Position numbers and translations under genes: made by a program
In this document: piece by piece, positions 28,622 to 39,631 of the stretch
How positions within the stretch are numbered: the stretch's first letter is position 1
Layout: every line of letters begins with the position of its first letter
Notes under the pieces: model-generated
Told to the model about the DNA's origin: nothing
Databases searched by the model: none
The model's input: the letters and a program-made list of their open reading frames with translations, nothing else
Assembly (NCBI RefSeq): GCF_029893635.1
Contig: NZ_JARXYR010000002.1
Coordinates: 434,001 to 498,000 of the forward strand
Direction: 5' to 3'
Source of the DNA: Variovorax sp. TBS-050B
Lineage (GTDB): Bacteria; Pseudomonadota; Gammaproteobacteria; Burkholderiales; Burkholderiaceae_C
DNA: 64,000 bases

Positions 28622-28640
28622 CAGGGTCTCCTGCAAAGGT

Positions 28641-30368
28641 TCAGAACTCGGTCCAGTCGCCGCTGGCGGCGCCGCCCCGGGCGATGGCCAGCGGCGGGGC
28701 GGCGGCGATGGCTTCCTTCTTGCGCGGCTTCACGAGCGGCCGGACCGGCGTTTCGGGCGGCTGCACCGGCTCGAGGTCGACCGCGCGGTCGCCGGCTTCG
28801 AGCCTGAACATGCGCACGGCCTCGACCAGGCTCGCGGCCTGCTCCTGCATCGACTGCGCGGCGGCGGCAGCCTCTTCGACCAGCGCCGCGTTCTGCTGCG
28901 TCACCTGGTCCATCTGCGCGATCGCCTGGTTCACCTGCTCGATGCCCGTGCTCTGCTCCTGGCTCGCCGCGGTGATCTCGCCGATGATGTCCGTCACCCG
29001 CCGCACGCTGCCCACGATCTCTTCCATCGTCTTGCCGGCTTCGCCGACCAGCGTGCTGCCCATGTCGACCTTGCCGACCGAGTCGTCGATCAGGCCCTTG
29101 ATCTCCTTGGCCGCTGCGCCCGAGCGCTGCGCGAGGCTGCGCACTTCGGAGGCGACGACCGCGAAGCCGCGGCCCTGCTCACCGGCGCGTGCGGCTTCGA
29201 CCGCCGCATTGAGCGCCAGGATGTTGGTCTGGAACGCGATGCCGTCGATCACGCCGATGATGTCGACGATCTTCTTGGACGAGGCATTGATCGAGGCCAT
29301 GGTGTCCACCACCTGGCCGACCACGTTGCCGCCCTTGACCGCCACTTCGGAGGCCGAGAGCGCGAGCTGGTTGGCCTGGCGGGCGTTGTCGGCGTTCTGC
29401 TTGACGGTGCTCGTGAGCTGCTCCATCGAGGCGGCCGTCTCTTCGAGCGAACTGGCCTGTTCCTCGGTGCGCGAGGAGAGGTCCTGGTTGCCCGCCGCGA
29501 TCTGGCCCGAGGCAGTGGCGATCGCGTCGCTCGAGCTCTTGATCCGGGTCACGACCTGCGTGAGCTGGTCCTGCATGCGCTTGATCGAGAACAGCAGGCT
29601 GCCGCTGCGGGCCGAGCGTGCTTCCACGCTCTGCGTCAGGTCGCCGGCCGCGATGCGGCCGACCACGTCGGCGGCATAGGCGGGTTCGCCGCCGAGCTGC
29701 CGCGCCAGCAGCCGCGCCACGACCACGCCCAGGCCCACGCTGATGACAATGCCCGCCACCGCGAGCAACACCATCAGCAGCCGCGAGGTCTGGAAGGTGC
29801 CTTCGGCCGCTTCCATGCTGGCGCGCGCCTGCTTGTCGCTGTAGGCGACCATGCTCTGCAGCACCTTCTCGAGCGCGCGCGACTCCTTCAGGAGCGCCTC
29901 GCTCTCCTGCGGCACGCTGCCTTCGAACTGCGAGCTGTCGAGCGACTGCTTGCCGATCAGGTCGACGAAGTCGAGCAGGTGCTTCTTGAGCGGCGGCATC
30001 AGGCGCTGGTAGGTCTCGACCAGCTCGCGGCCCTCGGGCGTCTCCTGCAGCAGCGGCTGCACCTCGGCCACACTGGCCTCCAGGCCCTTGACCGCGTTCT
30101 TCAGTTCATTGAAGCCCTGGTTGCGCTCGCCCTTGGTGCCGGCCGACAGCAGGCCCATCTGGGCACGGCTGGCGTCGAGCAGCTGGATGTTCGCGGCCTG
30201 CACGGCCTTGATGGCGCGCAGGTCGGTGTTGTAGAGACCCTCCGTCGAGGCGTTGATGCGCCCCATCTGCACGATGCCGAGGCCGCTGACGGCCGCACCC
30301 ACGGCAGCCACCACGAGAAAACTGAGGATCAGCCTGACGGCGACGCGAAGCTCCTGAAACCATTTCAT
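28641..30368 (-). CDS. Methyl-accepting chemotaxis protein with helical sensor and DWTEF tail
   Basis: A 575-aa receptor with membrane segment 1 at about residues 12-32 and a helical periplasmic domain to about 195 ([20 protein letters not shown], as in Tar-like 4HB sensors). Membrane segment 2 is at about 197-220, with HAMP next. The MA domain carries the [16 protein letters not shown] version. The last residues, SGDWTEF, match the xWxxF pentapeptide that tethers CheR and CheB in enteric high-abundance receptors, following a flexible Pro/Ala-rich linker. It sits 19 nt ahead of the double-Cache receptor gene and 29 nt behind the gene at 30398. Confidence 0.93.
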   Translation of the reverse strand: MKWFQELRVAVRLILSFLVVAAVGAAVSGLGIVQMGRINASTEGLYNTDLRAIKAVQAANIQLLDASRAQMGLLSAGTKGERNQGFNELKNAVKGLEASVAEVQPLLQETPEGRELVETYQRLMPPLKKHLLDFVDLIGKQSLDSSQFEGSVPQESEALLKESRALEKVLQSMVAYSDKQARASMEAAEGTFQTSRLLMVLLAVAGIVISVGLGVVVARLLARQLGGEPAYAADVVGRIAAGDLTQSVEARSARSGSLLFSIKRMQDQLTQVVTRIKSSSDAIATASGQIAAGNQDLSSRTEEQASSLEETAASMEQLTSTVKQNADNARQANQLALSASEVAVKGGNVVGQVVDTMASINASSKKIVDIIGVIDGIAFQTNILALNAAVEAARAGEQGRGFAVVASEVRSLAQRSGAAAKEIKGLIDDSVGKVDMGSTLVGEAGKTMEEIVGSVRRVTDIIGEITAASQEQSTGIEQVNQAIAQMDQVTQQNAALVEEAAAAAQSMQEQAASLVEAVRMFRLEAGDRAVDLEPVQPPETPVRPLVKPRKKEAIAAAPPLAIARGGAASGDWTEF

Positions 30369-30397
30369 TTTGTGGCCCTGTTGAAAGGTGTGCGGGG

Positions 30398-32131
30398 TTA
30401 GAACTCGGTCCAGTCGCCCGAAGCGGAGGCCGTTGCGGCAGCCAGCCTCGGCGGGGCGCTGGGCGCCGGTGCATGGCGGCCGGCGGCGGCACGGGCGGGC
30501 GCCTTCAGTGCGGGCGCGGCCTTGCGCGGCGGCAGTGCCGGCGGCACCGGGGCCTGCATCTGCACCAGCGTGCGCGGTGCATCGCTGCCGTCGAGCTTGA
30601 ACACGCTGACTGCCTGCACCAGGCTCGCAGCCTGCTCCTGCATCGACTGGGCGGCAGCGGCGGCTTCTTCCACCAGCGCCGCGTTCTGCTGCGTCACCTG
30701 GTCCATCTGCGCGATCGCCTGGTTCACCTGCTCGATGCCCGTGCTCTGCTCCTGGCTCGCCGCCGTGATCTCGCCCATGATGTCGGTCACGCGCTTGACG
30801 CTGTCCACGATCTCTTCCATCGTGCGGCCCGCCTCCGCCACTTGGCGGCTGCCGGCCTCGACCTTGTCCACCGAGTCGTCGATCAAGCCCTTGATTTCCT
30901 TGGCTGCGGCGCCCGAGCGCTGGGCCAGGCTGCGCACTTCCGAGGCGACGACCGCGAAGCCGCGGCCCTGTTCACCCGCGCGAGCGGCTTCCACCGCCGC
31001 ATTCAAGGCCAGGATGTTGGTCTGGAACGCAATGCCGTCGATCACGCCGATGATGTCGACGATCTTCTTGGACGAGGCATTGATCGAGCCCATGGTGTCG
31101 ACCACCTGGTTGACCACGCCGCCGCCGCGCACGGCCACTTCGGAGGCCGAGAGCGCGAGCTGGTTGGCCTGGCGGGCGTTGTCGGCGTTCTGCTTGACGG
31201 TGCCGGTGAGCTCTTCCATCGAGGCGGCCGTCTGTTCGAGCGAGCTCGCCTGTTCCTCGGTGCGCGACGACAGGTCCTGGTTGCCCGCGGCGATCTGGCC
31301 CGAGGCCGTGGCGATCGCATCGGTGCCATGGCGCACTTCGCCCACCACCTTGGCCAGGCTGTCGTTCATGCCCTTGAGCGCATGCATGAGCTGGCCGGTC
31401 TCGTCGCGCGTCGTCACCTCGATGCGGCTCGTCAGGTCGCCGGCGGCCACCGCCTCGGCGACCGCGACGGCGCGCCGCAGCGGATGGGTGATGCTGCGCA
31501 CCAGCAGCCACGCGAGCGCCAGGCCCAGGCCGAGCGAGAGCACGCTGCAGACGATCAGCATCGTGCTGGTGGCGGCGCGCATCTCCTTGCCGCGTTCGGC
31601 GGCGGCGTCGAGCTGCTTGCGCTCGGCGTCCACCATCTGCTGCACGCCCGCGAGGTAGCTGCGCGAGGTGGGTTCGAAGCGCTCGTTGAAGATCTTCTCG
31701 GCACCCTCCATGTCGCCCGCGAGCTTGGCCTTGCTGACCTCCTCGCGCGCCGCGAGGTAGGCCTTGCGCAGCTCACCGACCTTGTCGAAGACCTGCTTCT
31801 TCTCGGGCGTGTCCATCTGGTCCTCGATGAACTTCTGCAGCTCGTTGGTTTCCTTGATGGCGGCGGCCGTGTACGGCGCGAAGTAGGCGATCAGGTTCGA
31901 ATCGCTGCTCTTCGCGATGGCCGCTGCGCGCTGCACGCCCGCGGTGGTGTGGCGCAGCCAGTCGGCACCGGCACGCTCGGTCTTGATGTTCTTCTCCACC
32001 ATCGCGTTGATCTCGTCGCCCAGCTGTCGCAGCTTGAGCACGGCGAGCACGCTGCTCGTCAGAGACAGGGCGAGGATGGCGCCGATCACGACGGCCAACC
32101 GCTTCCCGATGGATATTTGACTCAGAAACAT
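30398..32131 (-). CDS. Methyl-accepting chemotaxis protein, four-helix-bundle type with DWTEF tail
   Basis: A 577-aa receptor starting [18 protein letters not shown]. Membrane segments lie near residues 11-31 and 191-212. Between them is a helical domain with [19 protein letters not shown] and a conserved-looking [20 protein letters not shown] helix. The MA domain is the [16 protein letters not shown] version and nearly the same as those at 24864 and 34494. The tail has an Ala/Pro/Lys-rich linker ending SGDWTEF, a probable CheR-binding pentapeptide. A 117-bp gap separates it from the frameshifted receptor upstream; I recognise no sigma-28 site in it. Confidence 0.93.
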   Translation of the reverse strand: MFLSQISIGKRLAVVIGAILALSLTSSVLAVLKLRQLGDEINAMVEKNIKTERAGADWLRHTTAGVQRAAAIAKSSDSNLIAYFAPYTAAAIKETNELQKFIEDQMDTPEKKQVFDKVGELRKAYLAAREEVSKAKLAGDMEGAEKIFNERFEPTSRSYLAGVQQMVDAERKQLDAAAERGKEMRAATSTMLIVCSVLSLGLGLALAWLLVRSITHPLRRAVAVAEAVAAGDLTSRIEVTTRDETGQLMHALKGMNDSLAKVVGEVRHGTDAIATASGQIAAGNQDLSSRTEEQASSLEQTAASMEELTGTVKQNADNARQANQLALSASEVAVRGGGVVNQVVDTMGSINASSKKIVDIIGVIDGIAFQTNILALNAAVEAARAGEQGRGFAVVASEVRSLAQRSGAAAKEIKGLIDDSVDKVEAGSRQVAEAGRTMEEIVDSVKRVTDIMGEITAASQEQSTGIEQVNQAIAQMDQVTQQNAALVEEAAAAAQSMQEQAASLVQAVSVFKLDGSDAPRTLVQMQAPVPPALPPRKAAPALKAPARAAAGRHAPAPSAPPRLAAATASASGDWTEF

Positions 32132-32248
32132 TCATGACTCCAGAAGATCGGACAAGGCAGGCGCGCACCGCGCGCACCTGCTGCTGAAAACTCGGCAGCG
32201 CCGGCACGCATCGAAGCGACCGGCGCATGGCGTTGGAAGAACCGGGGG

Positions 32249-33920
32249 CTAGAACACCTCCCCGTCGCCGTTGGCGGTGGTCAGTGCGGGCACGGCCTTC
32301 GGCGCCCTGCGCGGCAACGCGGGGCTGAATGCCTGCGGCGGTGCGGGAATCGTCACCAGCCGGTCGGCGCCGTCCTTGAGGCGGAACACGCTCACCGCGT
32401 CGACCAGGCTGGACGCCTGCTCGCGCATCGACTGCGCGGCGGCGGCAGCCTCTTCGACCAGCGCCGCGTTCTGCTGCGTCACCTGGTCCATCTGCGCGAT
32501 CGCCTGGTTCACCTGCTCGATCCCGCTGCTCTGCTCCTGGCTGGCTGCGGTGATCTCGCCGATGATGTCCGTCACCCGCCGCACGCTGCCCACGATCTCT
32601 TCCATCGTCTTGCCGGCCTCGCCGACCAGCGTGCTGCCCATGTCGACCTTGCCGACGGAGTCGTCGATCAGGCCCTTGATCTCCTTGGCCGCTGCGCCCG
32701 AGCGCTGCGCGAGGCTGCGCACTTCGGAAGCCACGACCGCGAAGCCGCGGCCCTGCTCACCGGCGCGTGCGGCTTCCACGGCCGCATTCAAGGCCAGGAT
32801 GTTGGTCTGGAACGCGATGCCGTCGATCACGCCGATGATGTCGACGATCTTCTTGGACGAGGCATTGATCGAGGCCATGGTGTCCACCACCTGGCCGACC
32901 ACGTTGCCGCCCTTGACCGCCACTTCGGAGGCCGAGAGTGCGAGCTGGTTAGCCTGGCGCGCGTTGTCGGCGTTCTGCTTGACGGTGCTCGTGAGCTGCT
33001 CCATCGAGGCGGCCGTCTCTTCGAGCGAGCTGGCCTGTTCCTCGGTGCGCGAGGAGAGGTCCTGGTTGCCCGCGGCGATCTGGCCCGAGGCCGTGGCGAT
33101 CGCGTCGGTGCCGTGGCGCACGCCGCCCACCACGTTGGCGAGCGCATCGTTCATGCTGCGCAGCGCCTGCATGAGCTGGCCGGTCTCGTCGCGGCTCTGC
33201 ACTTCGATGCGGCGCGTCAGGTCGCCCGCGGCCACCGATTGCGCCACTTCCACCGCCTGCGACAGCGGCCGCGCCACGATGCGCGCGATGCACAGCGCAA
33301 GCACGAAGCCCAGGCCGATGCTGCCGAGCAGCAGGCCCACGATCCAGAGCCTGGCGCGCGCATAGAGCGCATCGCCGTTGTCACTGGCCTGCTGGGCGCC
33401 CTGCACGTTGAGTTCGACCAGGCGATCGATCTTCTCGTTGATCTCCCGGTTCAGCCGCGACGCATCGCCGCGGATCAGCGCGACGGCCTCCTTCCTTCTG
33501 CCCGGCGCGCGACAGCGCAACCACCTTCTCGTGCTCCTGCGCGTAGAGGCCGAGCGCCTTCACGTATTCCGGGAAGGTCTTCTTCTCTTCCGGCTCGGAC
33601 ATGAGCTTCTCGTACTGGGAGTCGGTCTTGTCGAGCTCGCTCCAGAGGCCCGCCATCGACTTCTCGTAGCGCGCCATGTCCTCGGGCGTGGCCGAGAGCA
33701 GGTGCTGCATCTCCTCGGAACGGTAGCGGGCGATCAGCCCGCGCATCTCGAGCAGCGACCGGGCCGAGGGCATCCAGTTGGTCGCGATGTCGGTGGACAT
33801 CTGGTTGACCTTGGCGAGCTGCACCACCGACACGATACCGAGCACCGCCGTGAGCGCCAGCACGGCCACGAAGGACACGAGCAGCTTGGTCGCGATTCTC
33901 AGGTTGTAGAACGCTTGCAT
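32249..33920 (-). pseudogene. Frameshifted methyl-accepting chemotaxis protein
   Basis: Two overlapping reading frames make one receptor. The first part (from the ATG at 33920, MQAFYNLRIATKLLVSFVAV) has membrane segment 1 and most of the periplasmic helix bundle, up to [12 protein letters not shown]. The second part resumes with [20 protein letters not shown] and runs through membrane segment 2, HAMP and MA to the stop. The shift lies near 33488-33500 in an AAGGAAGGAGG run. The full span is 1672 nt, one more than a multiple of three, so one extra base explains it. Either the gene is broken or this is a sequencing slip. The restored protein would have 556 aa. Its tail is GDGEVF, lacking the Trp of the DWTEF tails. 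The MA version is [16 protein letters not shown], with QSSGIEQ replacing QSTGIEQ. Confidence 0.85.
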
Positions 33921-33956
33921 GGGCTTCTTTTCTTCTCTCTCTGTCCGGCGCGCCGC

Positions 33957-34469
33957 TCAGGCGGCGGCCTTCTCGACCAGGCCCATTTCTTCGCTCGACA
34001 TCAGGCGGTCGATGTCCACCAGGATCAGCATCCGCTCGTCCAGCGTGCCCAGCCCGATCAGGTAGTCGGTGTCCAGCACCGAGCCCATCTCCGGCGCGGG
34101 CTTGATCTGCTCCGCCGACAGCGTGATCACGTCCGACACGCTGTCCACCACCATGCCCACCACACGCCCGCCGATGTTCAGCACGATCACCACCGTGAAC
34201 TGGTCGTAGCTCGGCGTGCCCAGCTTGAACTTGATGCGCATGTCGATGATCGGAACGATGATCCCGCGCAGGTTCACCACCCCCTTGATGTAGTCCGGCG
34301 CGTTCGCGATCCGCGTCACCGCGTCGTAGCCGCGCAGCTCCTGCACCTTCTGGATGTCGATGCCGTATTCCTCCTGGCCGAGCGTGAAGGAAAGGAATTC
34401 CAGCGGCCGGCCGGAGCGGGTCTGGGCGCCGCGGCTGTCCGCGGCGGGTTTGGATGTGTTTGCGCTCAT
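33957..34469 (-). CDS. cheW: Chemotaxis coupling protein CheW, copy 1
   Basis: CheW links receptors to the CheA kinase in the polar array. The 170-aa protein has a short variable N-terminus ([20 protein letters not shown]) and the full CheW domain: [40 protein letters not shown] and [20 protein letters not shown]. It sits between two receptor genes (24 and 36 nt gaps). From the 3' end to the start of the domain it appears base-for-base identical to the second cheW at 38081 (about 422 nt). Only the N-terminal tail and last few codons differ (VEKAAA here). Confidence 0.96.
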   Translation of the reverse strand: MSANTSKPAADSRGAQTRSGRPLEFLSFTLGQEEYGIDIQKVQELRGYDAVTRIANAPDYIKGVVNLRGIIVPIIDMRIKFKLGTPSYDQFTVVIVLNIGGRVVGMVVDSVSDVITLSAEQIKPAPEMGSVLDTDYLIGLGTLDERMLILVDIDRLMSSEEMGLVEKAAA

Positions 34470-34493
34470 CGGGAAAATCCGTGATTTCGGGGG

Positions 34494-36245
34494 TTAGAAC
34501 TCTGTCCAGTCGCCGCTGCCCGTGCCGGCCATGGCCAGCTTCGGGGCTGCGGAGGCTTCCTTGTGCTTCTTGGGGAGGGCCGCCGCGGGGCGATGCGGCC
34601 CGGCCGCGACCTGGTGTGCCGTGCTCTTGCGGGGCGCGGCGACGGCGGGCCGCGCATGCGCGCTCGCCATGCCCGCGCCGGCTTCGATGCGGAACACGCC
34701 GACGCAGGACTGAAGGCTCGCGGCCTGTTCCTGCATCGACTGCGCGGCAGCCGCGGCTTCTTCCACCAGCGCCGCGTTCTGCTGCGTCACCTGGTCCATC
34801 TGCGCGATCGCCTGGTTCACCTGCTCGATGCCCGTGCTCTGCTCCTGGCTCGCCGCCGTGATCTCGCCCATGATGTCGGTCACGCGCTTGACGCTGTCCA
34901 CGATCTCTTCCATCGTGCGGCCCGCCTCCGCCACCTGGCGGCTGCCGGCCTCGACCTTGTCCACCGAGTCGTCGATCAGGCCCTTGATCTCCTTGGCCGC
35001 GGCGCCGGAGCGTTGAGCCAAGCTTCTGACTTCCGAGGCGACGACCGCGAAGCCGCGGCCCTGTTCACCGGCACGTGCGGCTTCCACTGCGGCATTGAGC
35101 GCCAGGATGTTGGTCTGGAACGCGATGCCGTCGATCACGCCGATGATGTCGACGATCTTCTTGGACGACGCATTGATCGAGCCCATGGTGTCGACCACCT
35201 GGTTGACCACGCCGCCGCCGCGCACCGCCACTTCGGAGGCCGAGAGCGCGAGCTGGTTGGCCTGGCGGGCGTTGTCGGCGTTCTGCTTGACGGTGCCGGT
35301 GAGCTCTTCCATCGAGGCTGCGGTCTGTTCGAGCGAGCTCGCCTGTTCCTCGGTGCGCGAAGACAGATCCTGGTTGCCCGCGGCGATCTGGCCCGAGGCG
35401 GTCGCGATGGCGTTGGTGCCCAGCCGCACTTCGCCCACCACCTTGGCCAGGCTGTCGCGCATGCTGCGGATCGCATGCAGAAGGCTTTCCTGGTCGCCAC
35501 GCTTCAGGTCGATCTGCATCGCGAGGTCGCCCTCGGCGATGCGGCGCGCGATGTAGGCCGTGGCCGCGGGTTCGCCGCCGAGCTGCTTGAGCAGGCCGCG
35601 CGAGATCGCCCAGCCGATGGCGAAGAGCACCGCGGCGAGCACCAGCGCGCTGATCGACAGGCTGGTGGCGCGGCCCATGATGGTGGTCTGCACCGTGTCC
35701 ACGTAGACGCCCGAGCCGACGATCCAGCCCCAGGGCGCGAAGCCCTTCACGTACGAGACCTTGGGCACGGGCTTGTCGCTGCCGGGCTTGGCCCAGAGGT
35801 AGGCCACGTAGCCCGCGCCCTGCGCCTTGACGATGTCCACGAAGGCGACGAACAGCGGCTTGCCGGTGGCGTCCTTGTTGGACGAGAGGTCCTTGCCTTC
35901 GAGCGCCGGGCTGATCGGGTGCATCAGCATGCGCGGCTGCATGTCGTTGATCCAGAAATACTCGCTGCCGCTGTAGCGCAGCGCCCGGATCGCCTGCATC
36001 GCCTGTTCCTTGGCCTGCGGCTCGGTGAGCGTGCCCTTGGTCTGCAGCGCGTGGTAGTGCGCGAGCAGGCCGTGCGCGCTTTCGACCACCTGGCGGACGC
36101 CGGCCTGGCGCTCCTCCAGGATGAGCCTGCGTTCGGAAACCAGGAAAAGCGCGGTCAGCGCGGCCACGCCGAGGATGGCGCTGGCCGTGAGCAGGCCGAG
36201 CTTCTTCCCGACGCTCAGGGAGCGGAAATTCAGGTGTTTGAACAT
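34494..36245 (-). CDS. Methyl-accepting chemotaxis protein with single-Cache sensor and DWTEF tail
   Basis: A 583-aa receptor beginning [18 protein letters not shown]. The periplasmic part (about residues 36-185) is an sCache_2-type domain: [39 protein letters not shown] and VYVDTVQTT are classic for that class, which often binds small carboxylates. Membrane segment 2 is at about 190-212. The MA domain is the [16 protein letters not shown] version. The tail ends SGDWTEF. The start is the ATG 23 codons inside the longest frame. A sigma-28-like promoter at 36295-36321 lies 50 nt upstream and probably drives this gene, cheW and the receptors that follow. Confidence 0.93.
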   Translation of the reverse strand: MFKHLNFRSLSVGKKLGLLTASAILGVAALTALFLVSERRLILEERQAGVRQVVESAHGLLAHYHALQTKGTLTEPQAKEQAMQAIRALRYSGSEYFWINDMQPRMLMHPISPALEGKDLSSNKDATGKPLFVAFVDIVKAQGAGYVAYLWAKPGSDKPVPKVSYVKGFAPWGWIVGSGVYVDTVQTTIMGRATSLSISALVLAAVLFAIGWAISRGLLKQLGGEPAATAYIARRIAEGDLAMQIDLKRGDQESLLHAIRSMRDSLAKVVGEVRLGTNAIATASGQIAAGNQDLSSRTEEQASSLEQTAASMEELTGTVKQNADNARQANQLALSASEVAVRGGGVVNQVVDTMGSINASSKKIVDIIGVIDGIAFQTNILALNAAVEAARAGEQGRGFAVVASEVRSLAQRSGAAAKEIKGLIDDSVDKVEAGSRQVAEAGRTMEEIVDSVKRVTDIMGEITAASQEQSTGIEQVNQAIAQMDQVTQQNAALVEEAAAAAQSMQEQAASLQSCVGVFRIEAGAGMASAHARPAVAAPRKSTAHQVAAGPHRPAAALPKKHKEASAAPKLAMAGTGSGDWTEF

Positions 36246-36294
36246 GGTGTCTCGTCCGGGGGGTGGATGTCTTTCTGCGGTGCTGTCGATGGGT

Positions 36295-36321
36295 TTATCG
36301 GCAGCGCCGCGCAAGACTTGA
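36295..36321 (-). promoter_or_regulatory. Probable sigma-28 (FliA) promoter before receptor gene at 36245
   Basis: On the minus strand: TCAAGTCT, an 11-nt spacer, then GCCGATAA. The -10 is a perfect flagellar sigma-28 match and the -35 matches TAAAGTTT at five of eight positions. It lies in the 86-bp gap between two receptor genes, so the downstream receptors can be expressed as late flagellar genes independently of the flg operon. Confidence 0.8.
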
Positions 36322-36331
36322 GACCTTCAGC

Positions 36332-38053
36332 TCAAAATTCCGTCCAATCGCCGTTCGCGGCGCTGGCGGCGGTCAGCCGCGGGGTCGCGGCGGGCTCGCC
36401 GCTGCCGGCCGACAGCGACCGCGCCGCCCTGGGAACGGCCGCAAGCCGCCGCGGCGTCCCCGTGGCCGCCGGGATGGTTGCGGCGGCTGGCGTGGGGGCG
36501 TGGGCCTTGGCCTCGGGTTCGAGCCTGAAAACGCTCACGGCGCCGACCAGGCTCGCGGCCTGCTCCTGCATCGACTGCGCGGCGGCGGCAGCCTCTTCGA
36601 CCAGCGCCGCGTTCTGCTGCGTCACCTGGTCCATCTGCGCGATCGCCTGGTTCACCTGCTCGATGCCCGTGCTCTGCTCCTGGCTCGCCGCGGTGATCTC
36701 GCCGATGATGTCCGTCACCCGCCGCACGCTGCCCACGATCTCTTCCATCGTCTTGCCGGCCTCGCCGACCAGCGTGCTGCCCATGTCGACCTTGCCGACC
36801 GAGTCGTCGATCAGGCCCTTGATCTCCTTGGCCGCGGCGCCCGAACGCTGTGCGAGGCTGCGCACTTCCGAGGCGACGACCGCGAAGCCGCGGCCCTGTT
36901 CACCCGCACGTGCGGCTTCTACCGCCGCATTGAGCGCGAGGATGTTGGTCTGGAACGCAATGCCGTCGATCACGCCGATGATGTCGACGATCTTCTTGGA
37001 CGAGGCATTGATCGAGGCCATGGTGTCCACCACCTGGCCGACCACGTTGCCGCCCTTGACCGCCACTTCGGAGGCCGAGAGCGCGAGCTGGTTGGCCTGG
37101 CGTGCGTTGTCGGCGTTCTGCTTGACGGTGCTCGTGAGCTGCTCCATCGAGGCGGCCGTCTCTTCGAGCGAGCTGGCCTGTTCCTCGGTGCGCGAAGACA
37201 GGTCCTGGTTGCCTGCGGCGATCTGGCCCGAGGCGGTGGCGATCGCGTCGGTGCCGTGGCGCACGCCGCTGACCACCGTGGCAAGGCTGGTGTTCATGTT
37301 CTTGAGCGCCTGCATCAGCTGCCCGGTCTCGTCGCGCGACGACGCTTCGATGCGGCTCGTGAGGTCGCCGTCGGCCACGGTCCGGGCCACGCGCACGGCT
37401 TCGGTCAGCGGCCGCGTGATGCTGCGGGTCAGCAGCCATGCGAGCACCGCACCGAGCGCGAGCGCGACCACGCCGAGCACGATCACGTTCATGCGGCCCG
37501 CGCGGTTGAGTGCATGCACGGCATCGGCCGCCTTGTCGATCTGCTCGGCCTGGTGGGTGAGCATGGCACGGATGCTGGCGTCGTACACGTCGAGCATCGG
37601 CACCAGCTTCTCGTTGGTGAGGCGCGCCGCCTCGTCCTGCTTGCCGTCGGCCTTGAGCTTGAGGATGGCGTTGCGCAGGCCCACGTACTGCGTGCGCTTG
37701 CCCTTGATGTCCTCGCTGATCGCCCGCTCCTCGGGCGAATCGAGCAGCGCCTCGAGCCGGGTCTGCGTCTCGGAGATGGCGGCGCTGGTCTTCGTCATGT
37801 GCTTCTGCAGGTACTCCTGCACTTCCGCATCGTTGCTCTTGACCAGTGCGAAGGTGCGCACGCTGTTGTTGCTGGTGTTCAGCAGCCAGTTGGCGGCCAG
37901 GCGCTCCTTCACGAGCGAGCGCTGCACCATTTCCTGCACCGCGTCGCCGACGCCCTGCAGGCGGAACACACCGATGCCGGCGATGCACGCCATGAGTGCA
38001 AGCACCAGCGCGAACCCGATGCCGAGACGCGTGCCGATTTTCAGGTTCTTCAT
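36332..38053 (-). CDS. Methyl-accepting chemotaxis protein, four-helix-bundle type with DWTEF tail
   Basis: A 573-aa receptor starting [20 protein letters not shown]. Membrane segments lie near residues 10-30 and 190-210. Between them is a Tar-like helical domain with [20 protein letters not shown], a motif shared with other 4HB receptors. The MA domain is the [16 protein letters not shown] version. The linker is Pro/Ala-rich and the C-terminus is GDWTEF. It follows cheW copy 2 by 27 nt and appears to be the first receptor read from the flg operon side. Confidence 0.93.
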   Translation of the reverse strand: MKNLKIGTRLGIGFALVLALMACIAGIGVFRLQGVGDAVQEMVQRSLVKERLAANWLLNTSNNSVRTFALVKSNDAEVQEYLQKHMTKTSAAISETQTRLEALLDSPEERAISEDIKGKRTQYVGLRNAILKLKADGKQDEAARLTNEKLVPMLDVYDASIRAMLTHQAEQIDKAADAVHALNRAGRMNVIVLGVVALALGAVLAWLLTRSITRPLTEAVRVARTVADGDLTSRIEASSRDETGQLMQALKNMNTSLATVVSGVRHGTDAIATASGQIAAGNQDLSSRTEEQASSLEETAASMEQLTSTVKQNADNARQANQLALSASEVAVKGGNVVGQVVDTMASINASSKKIVDIIGVIDGIAFQTNILALNAAVEAARAGEQGRGFAVVASEVRSLAQRSGAAAKEIKGLIDDSVGKVDMGSTLVGEAGKTMEEIVGSVRRVTDIIGEITAASQEQSTGIEQVNQAIAQMDQVTQQNAALVEEAAAAAQSMQEQAASLVGAVSVFRLEPEAKAHAPTPAAATIPAATGTPRRLAAVPRAARSLSAGSGEPAATPRLTAASAANGDWTEF

Positions 38054-38080
38054 TTGGATGTCTCCGTGGGGGATAGGGGG

Positions 38081-38590
38081 TCAGGCCGCGATCTTCTCGA
38101 CCAGGCCCATTTCTTCGCTCGACATCAGGCGGTCGATGTCCACCAGGATCAGCATCCGCTCGTCCAGCGTGCCCAGCCCGATCAGGTAGTCGGTGTCCAG
38201 CACCGAGCCCATCTCCGGCGCGGGCTTGATCTGCTCCGCCGACAGCGTGATCACGTCCGACACGCTGTCCACCACCATGCCCACCACACGCCCGCCGATG
38301 TTCAGCACGATCACCACCGTGAACTGGTCGTAGCTCGGCGTGCCCAGCTTGAACTTGATGCGCATGTCGATGATCGGAACGATGATCCCGCGCAGGTTCA
38401 CCACCCCCTTGATGTAGTCCGGCGCGTTCGCGATCCGCGTCACCGCGTCGTAGCCGCGCAGCTCCTGCACCTTCTGGATGTCGATGCCGTATTCCTCCTG
38501 GCCGAGCGTGAAGGTCACGACCTCGAGGCGGCTGGGCGCGCTGGACGCCGTGGCGCCGCGGTGGAGAGTGGAGGTGGGGGTGTCTGCCAT
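38081..38590 (-). CDS. cheW: Chemotaxis coupling protein CheW, copy 2
   Basis: This 169-aa CheW begins [20 protein letters not shown]. The CheW domain (about residues 25-165) appears identical in sequence to copy 1, and the DNA identity seems complete over about 422 nt. It starts 13 nt after the flgJ stop, with AAGGA about 10 nt before the ATG, so it is probably co-transcribed with the rod/hook operon. A longer reading frame upstream is a shadow within flgJ. Two cheW genes with the same core but different N-termini imply the same docking surface with separate dosage control. Confidence 0.96.
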   Translation of the reverse strand: MADTPTSTLHRGATASSAPSRLEVVTFTLGQEEYGIDIQKVQELRGYDAVTRIANAPDYIKGVVNLRGIIVPIIDMRIKFKLGTPSYDQFTVVIVLNIGGRVVGMVVDSVSDVITLSAEQIKPAPEMGSVLDTDYLIGLGTLDERMLILVDIDRLMSSEEMGLVEKIAA

Positions 38591-38603
38591 GGCTGCTATT
38601 CCT

Positions 38604-39620
38604 TCAACTGAACTTCTGCATGATGCGAACGAGCTTCTGCCCGTACTGCGGATCGGTCGCGTAGCCGGCCTTCTGCAGGCCGTGCGCCGCCTCGGCCGGG
38701 GTGTCGGCGGCGAGCACGCCGGCGTAGCGCGGATTGCGCGTGATGAAGCGCGCGTAGTCGGTGAAGGCCTCGTCGTACGAGGCATAGGCGCGGAACTTCG
38801 CGCGCACGCGCTGCGGCTCGCCGTCGACGTACTCGGTGGTGGTGGTCTCCACCACCGGGCCCTTCCAGCTGCGGTCGGCCTTGATGCCGAACAGGTTGAA
38901 GCTCTGCGTGCCGTCGTCGGCGCGGATCTCGCGCTTGCCCCAGCCCGATTCGAGCGCGGCCTGCGCCAGGATCAGCGGCGCGGGCACGCCGCTCGCGGCG
39001 CTCGCCACCTGCGCGGCGCTGCCCATGCGCTGCACGAAGCCGTCGACGTTGCCCTGCAGCGAGGCCATCGCCGCGGGCGAGGGACGCTCGCTGTTGCGCT
39101 GGTAGATGGCCAGGTCCACCGGGCCGGCGGCGCCGGTGCGCGAGGGCGGCGCCGAGCCGAGCGGAATGCCCGACTGCGGCGCGAAGGGCATCTCGGTGCG
39201 GCGCGCAGCCGCCATGTCGCCGCGCGGCGTGAACGGCATGCCGCCCTCGCGCGACGGGAAAGGCAGGCCTTCGAGGCCGGTGTCCGCGCCGGGTTCGGCC
39301 GATCCCGCGCCGCGGCTCAGCTGCGCGAGCATCGCCTCGGCCAGGCCCACGCCGCGGCCCGAGAGGTTCTGCGCGAGCTGCTGGTCGAACATCGAGAGGT
39401 AGATCTTCTCGTCGCGGCTTTCGAGCAGGCCGCTCGAGGGCGTGGCCTCGCGCATGCTCTTGAGCACCATGTTCATGAACAGCGCCTCGAACTGCCGCGA
39501 GACCTGCTTCAGGCCCTCTTCGGGCGCATTGCGCACGGTGTTGCGCAGCGCATCGACGCCCTGCACGTCCAGCGCCAGGCGCTGGTCGAGCGCGGGGCTC
39601 CTGCTTTCGGTGATCGCCAT
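38604..39620 (-). CDS. flgJ: Flagellar rod assembly protein / peptidoglycan hydrolase FlgJ
   Basis: FlgJ caps the growing rod and opens the peptidoglycan. The 338-aa product is the two-domain form. The N-terminal rod-binding part has [20 protein letters not shown] and [20 protein letters not shown]. The C-terminal glucosaminidase (about residues 185-335) has [20 protein letters not shown] with the likely catalytic Glu, then [13 protein letters not shown] Pro/Gly-rich linker joins them. It follows flgI by 11 nt. Confidence 0.96.
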   Translation of the reverse strand: MAITESRSPALDQRLALDVQGVDALRNTVRNAPEEGLKQVSRQFEALFMNMVLKSMREATPSSGLLESRDEKIYLSMFDQQLAQNLSGRGVGLAEAMLAQLSRGAGSAEPGADTGLEGLPFPSREGGMPFTPRGDMAAARRTEMPFAPQSGIPLGSAPPSRTGAAGPVDLAIYQRNSERPSPAAMASLQGNVDGFVQRMGSAAQVASAASGVPAPLILAQAALESGWGKREIRADDGTQSFNLFGIKADRSWKGPVVETTTTEYVDGEPQRVRAKFRAYASYDEAFTDYARFITRNPRYAGVLAADTPAEAAHGLQKAGYATDPQYGQKLVRIMQKFS

Positions 39621-39631
39621 GCCGCCGCCGC

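Noticed and set aside
23281..37248. Repeated ~700-bp blocks as possible mobile elements
   Set aside because: They coincide exactly with the receptor signalling domains in frame, with no terminal inverted repeats or transposase. They are paralogous coding sequence.
34563..38189. Very long plus-strand open frame (over 1200 codons) opposite the receptor genes
   Set aside because: It is antisense to two receptor genes and a cheW, repeats wherever the receptor signalling domain repeats, and has no protein-like motifs. It is a GC-rich shadow frame.
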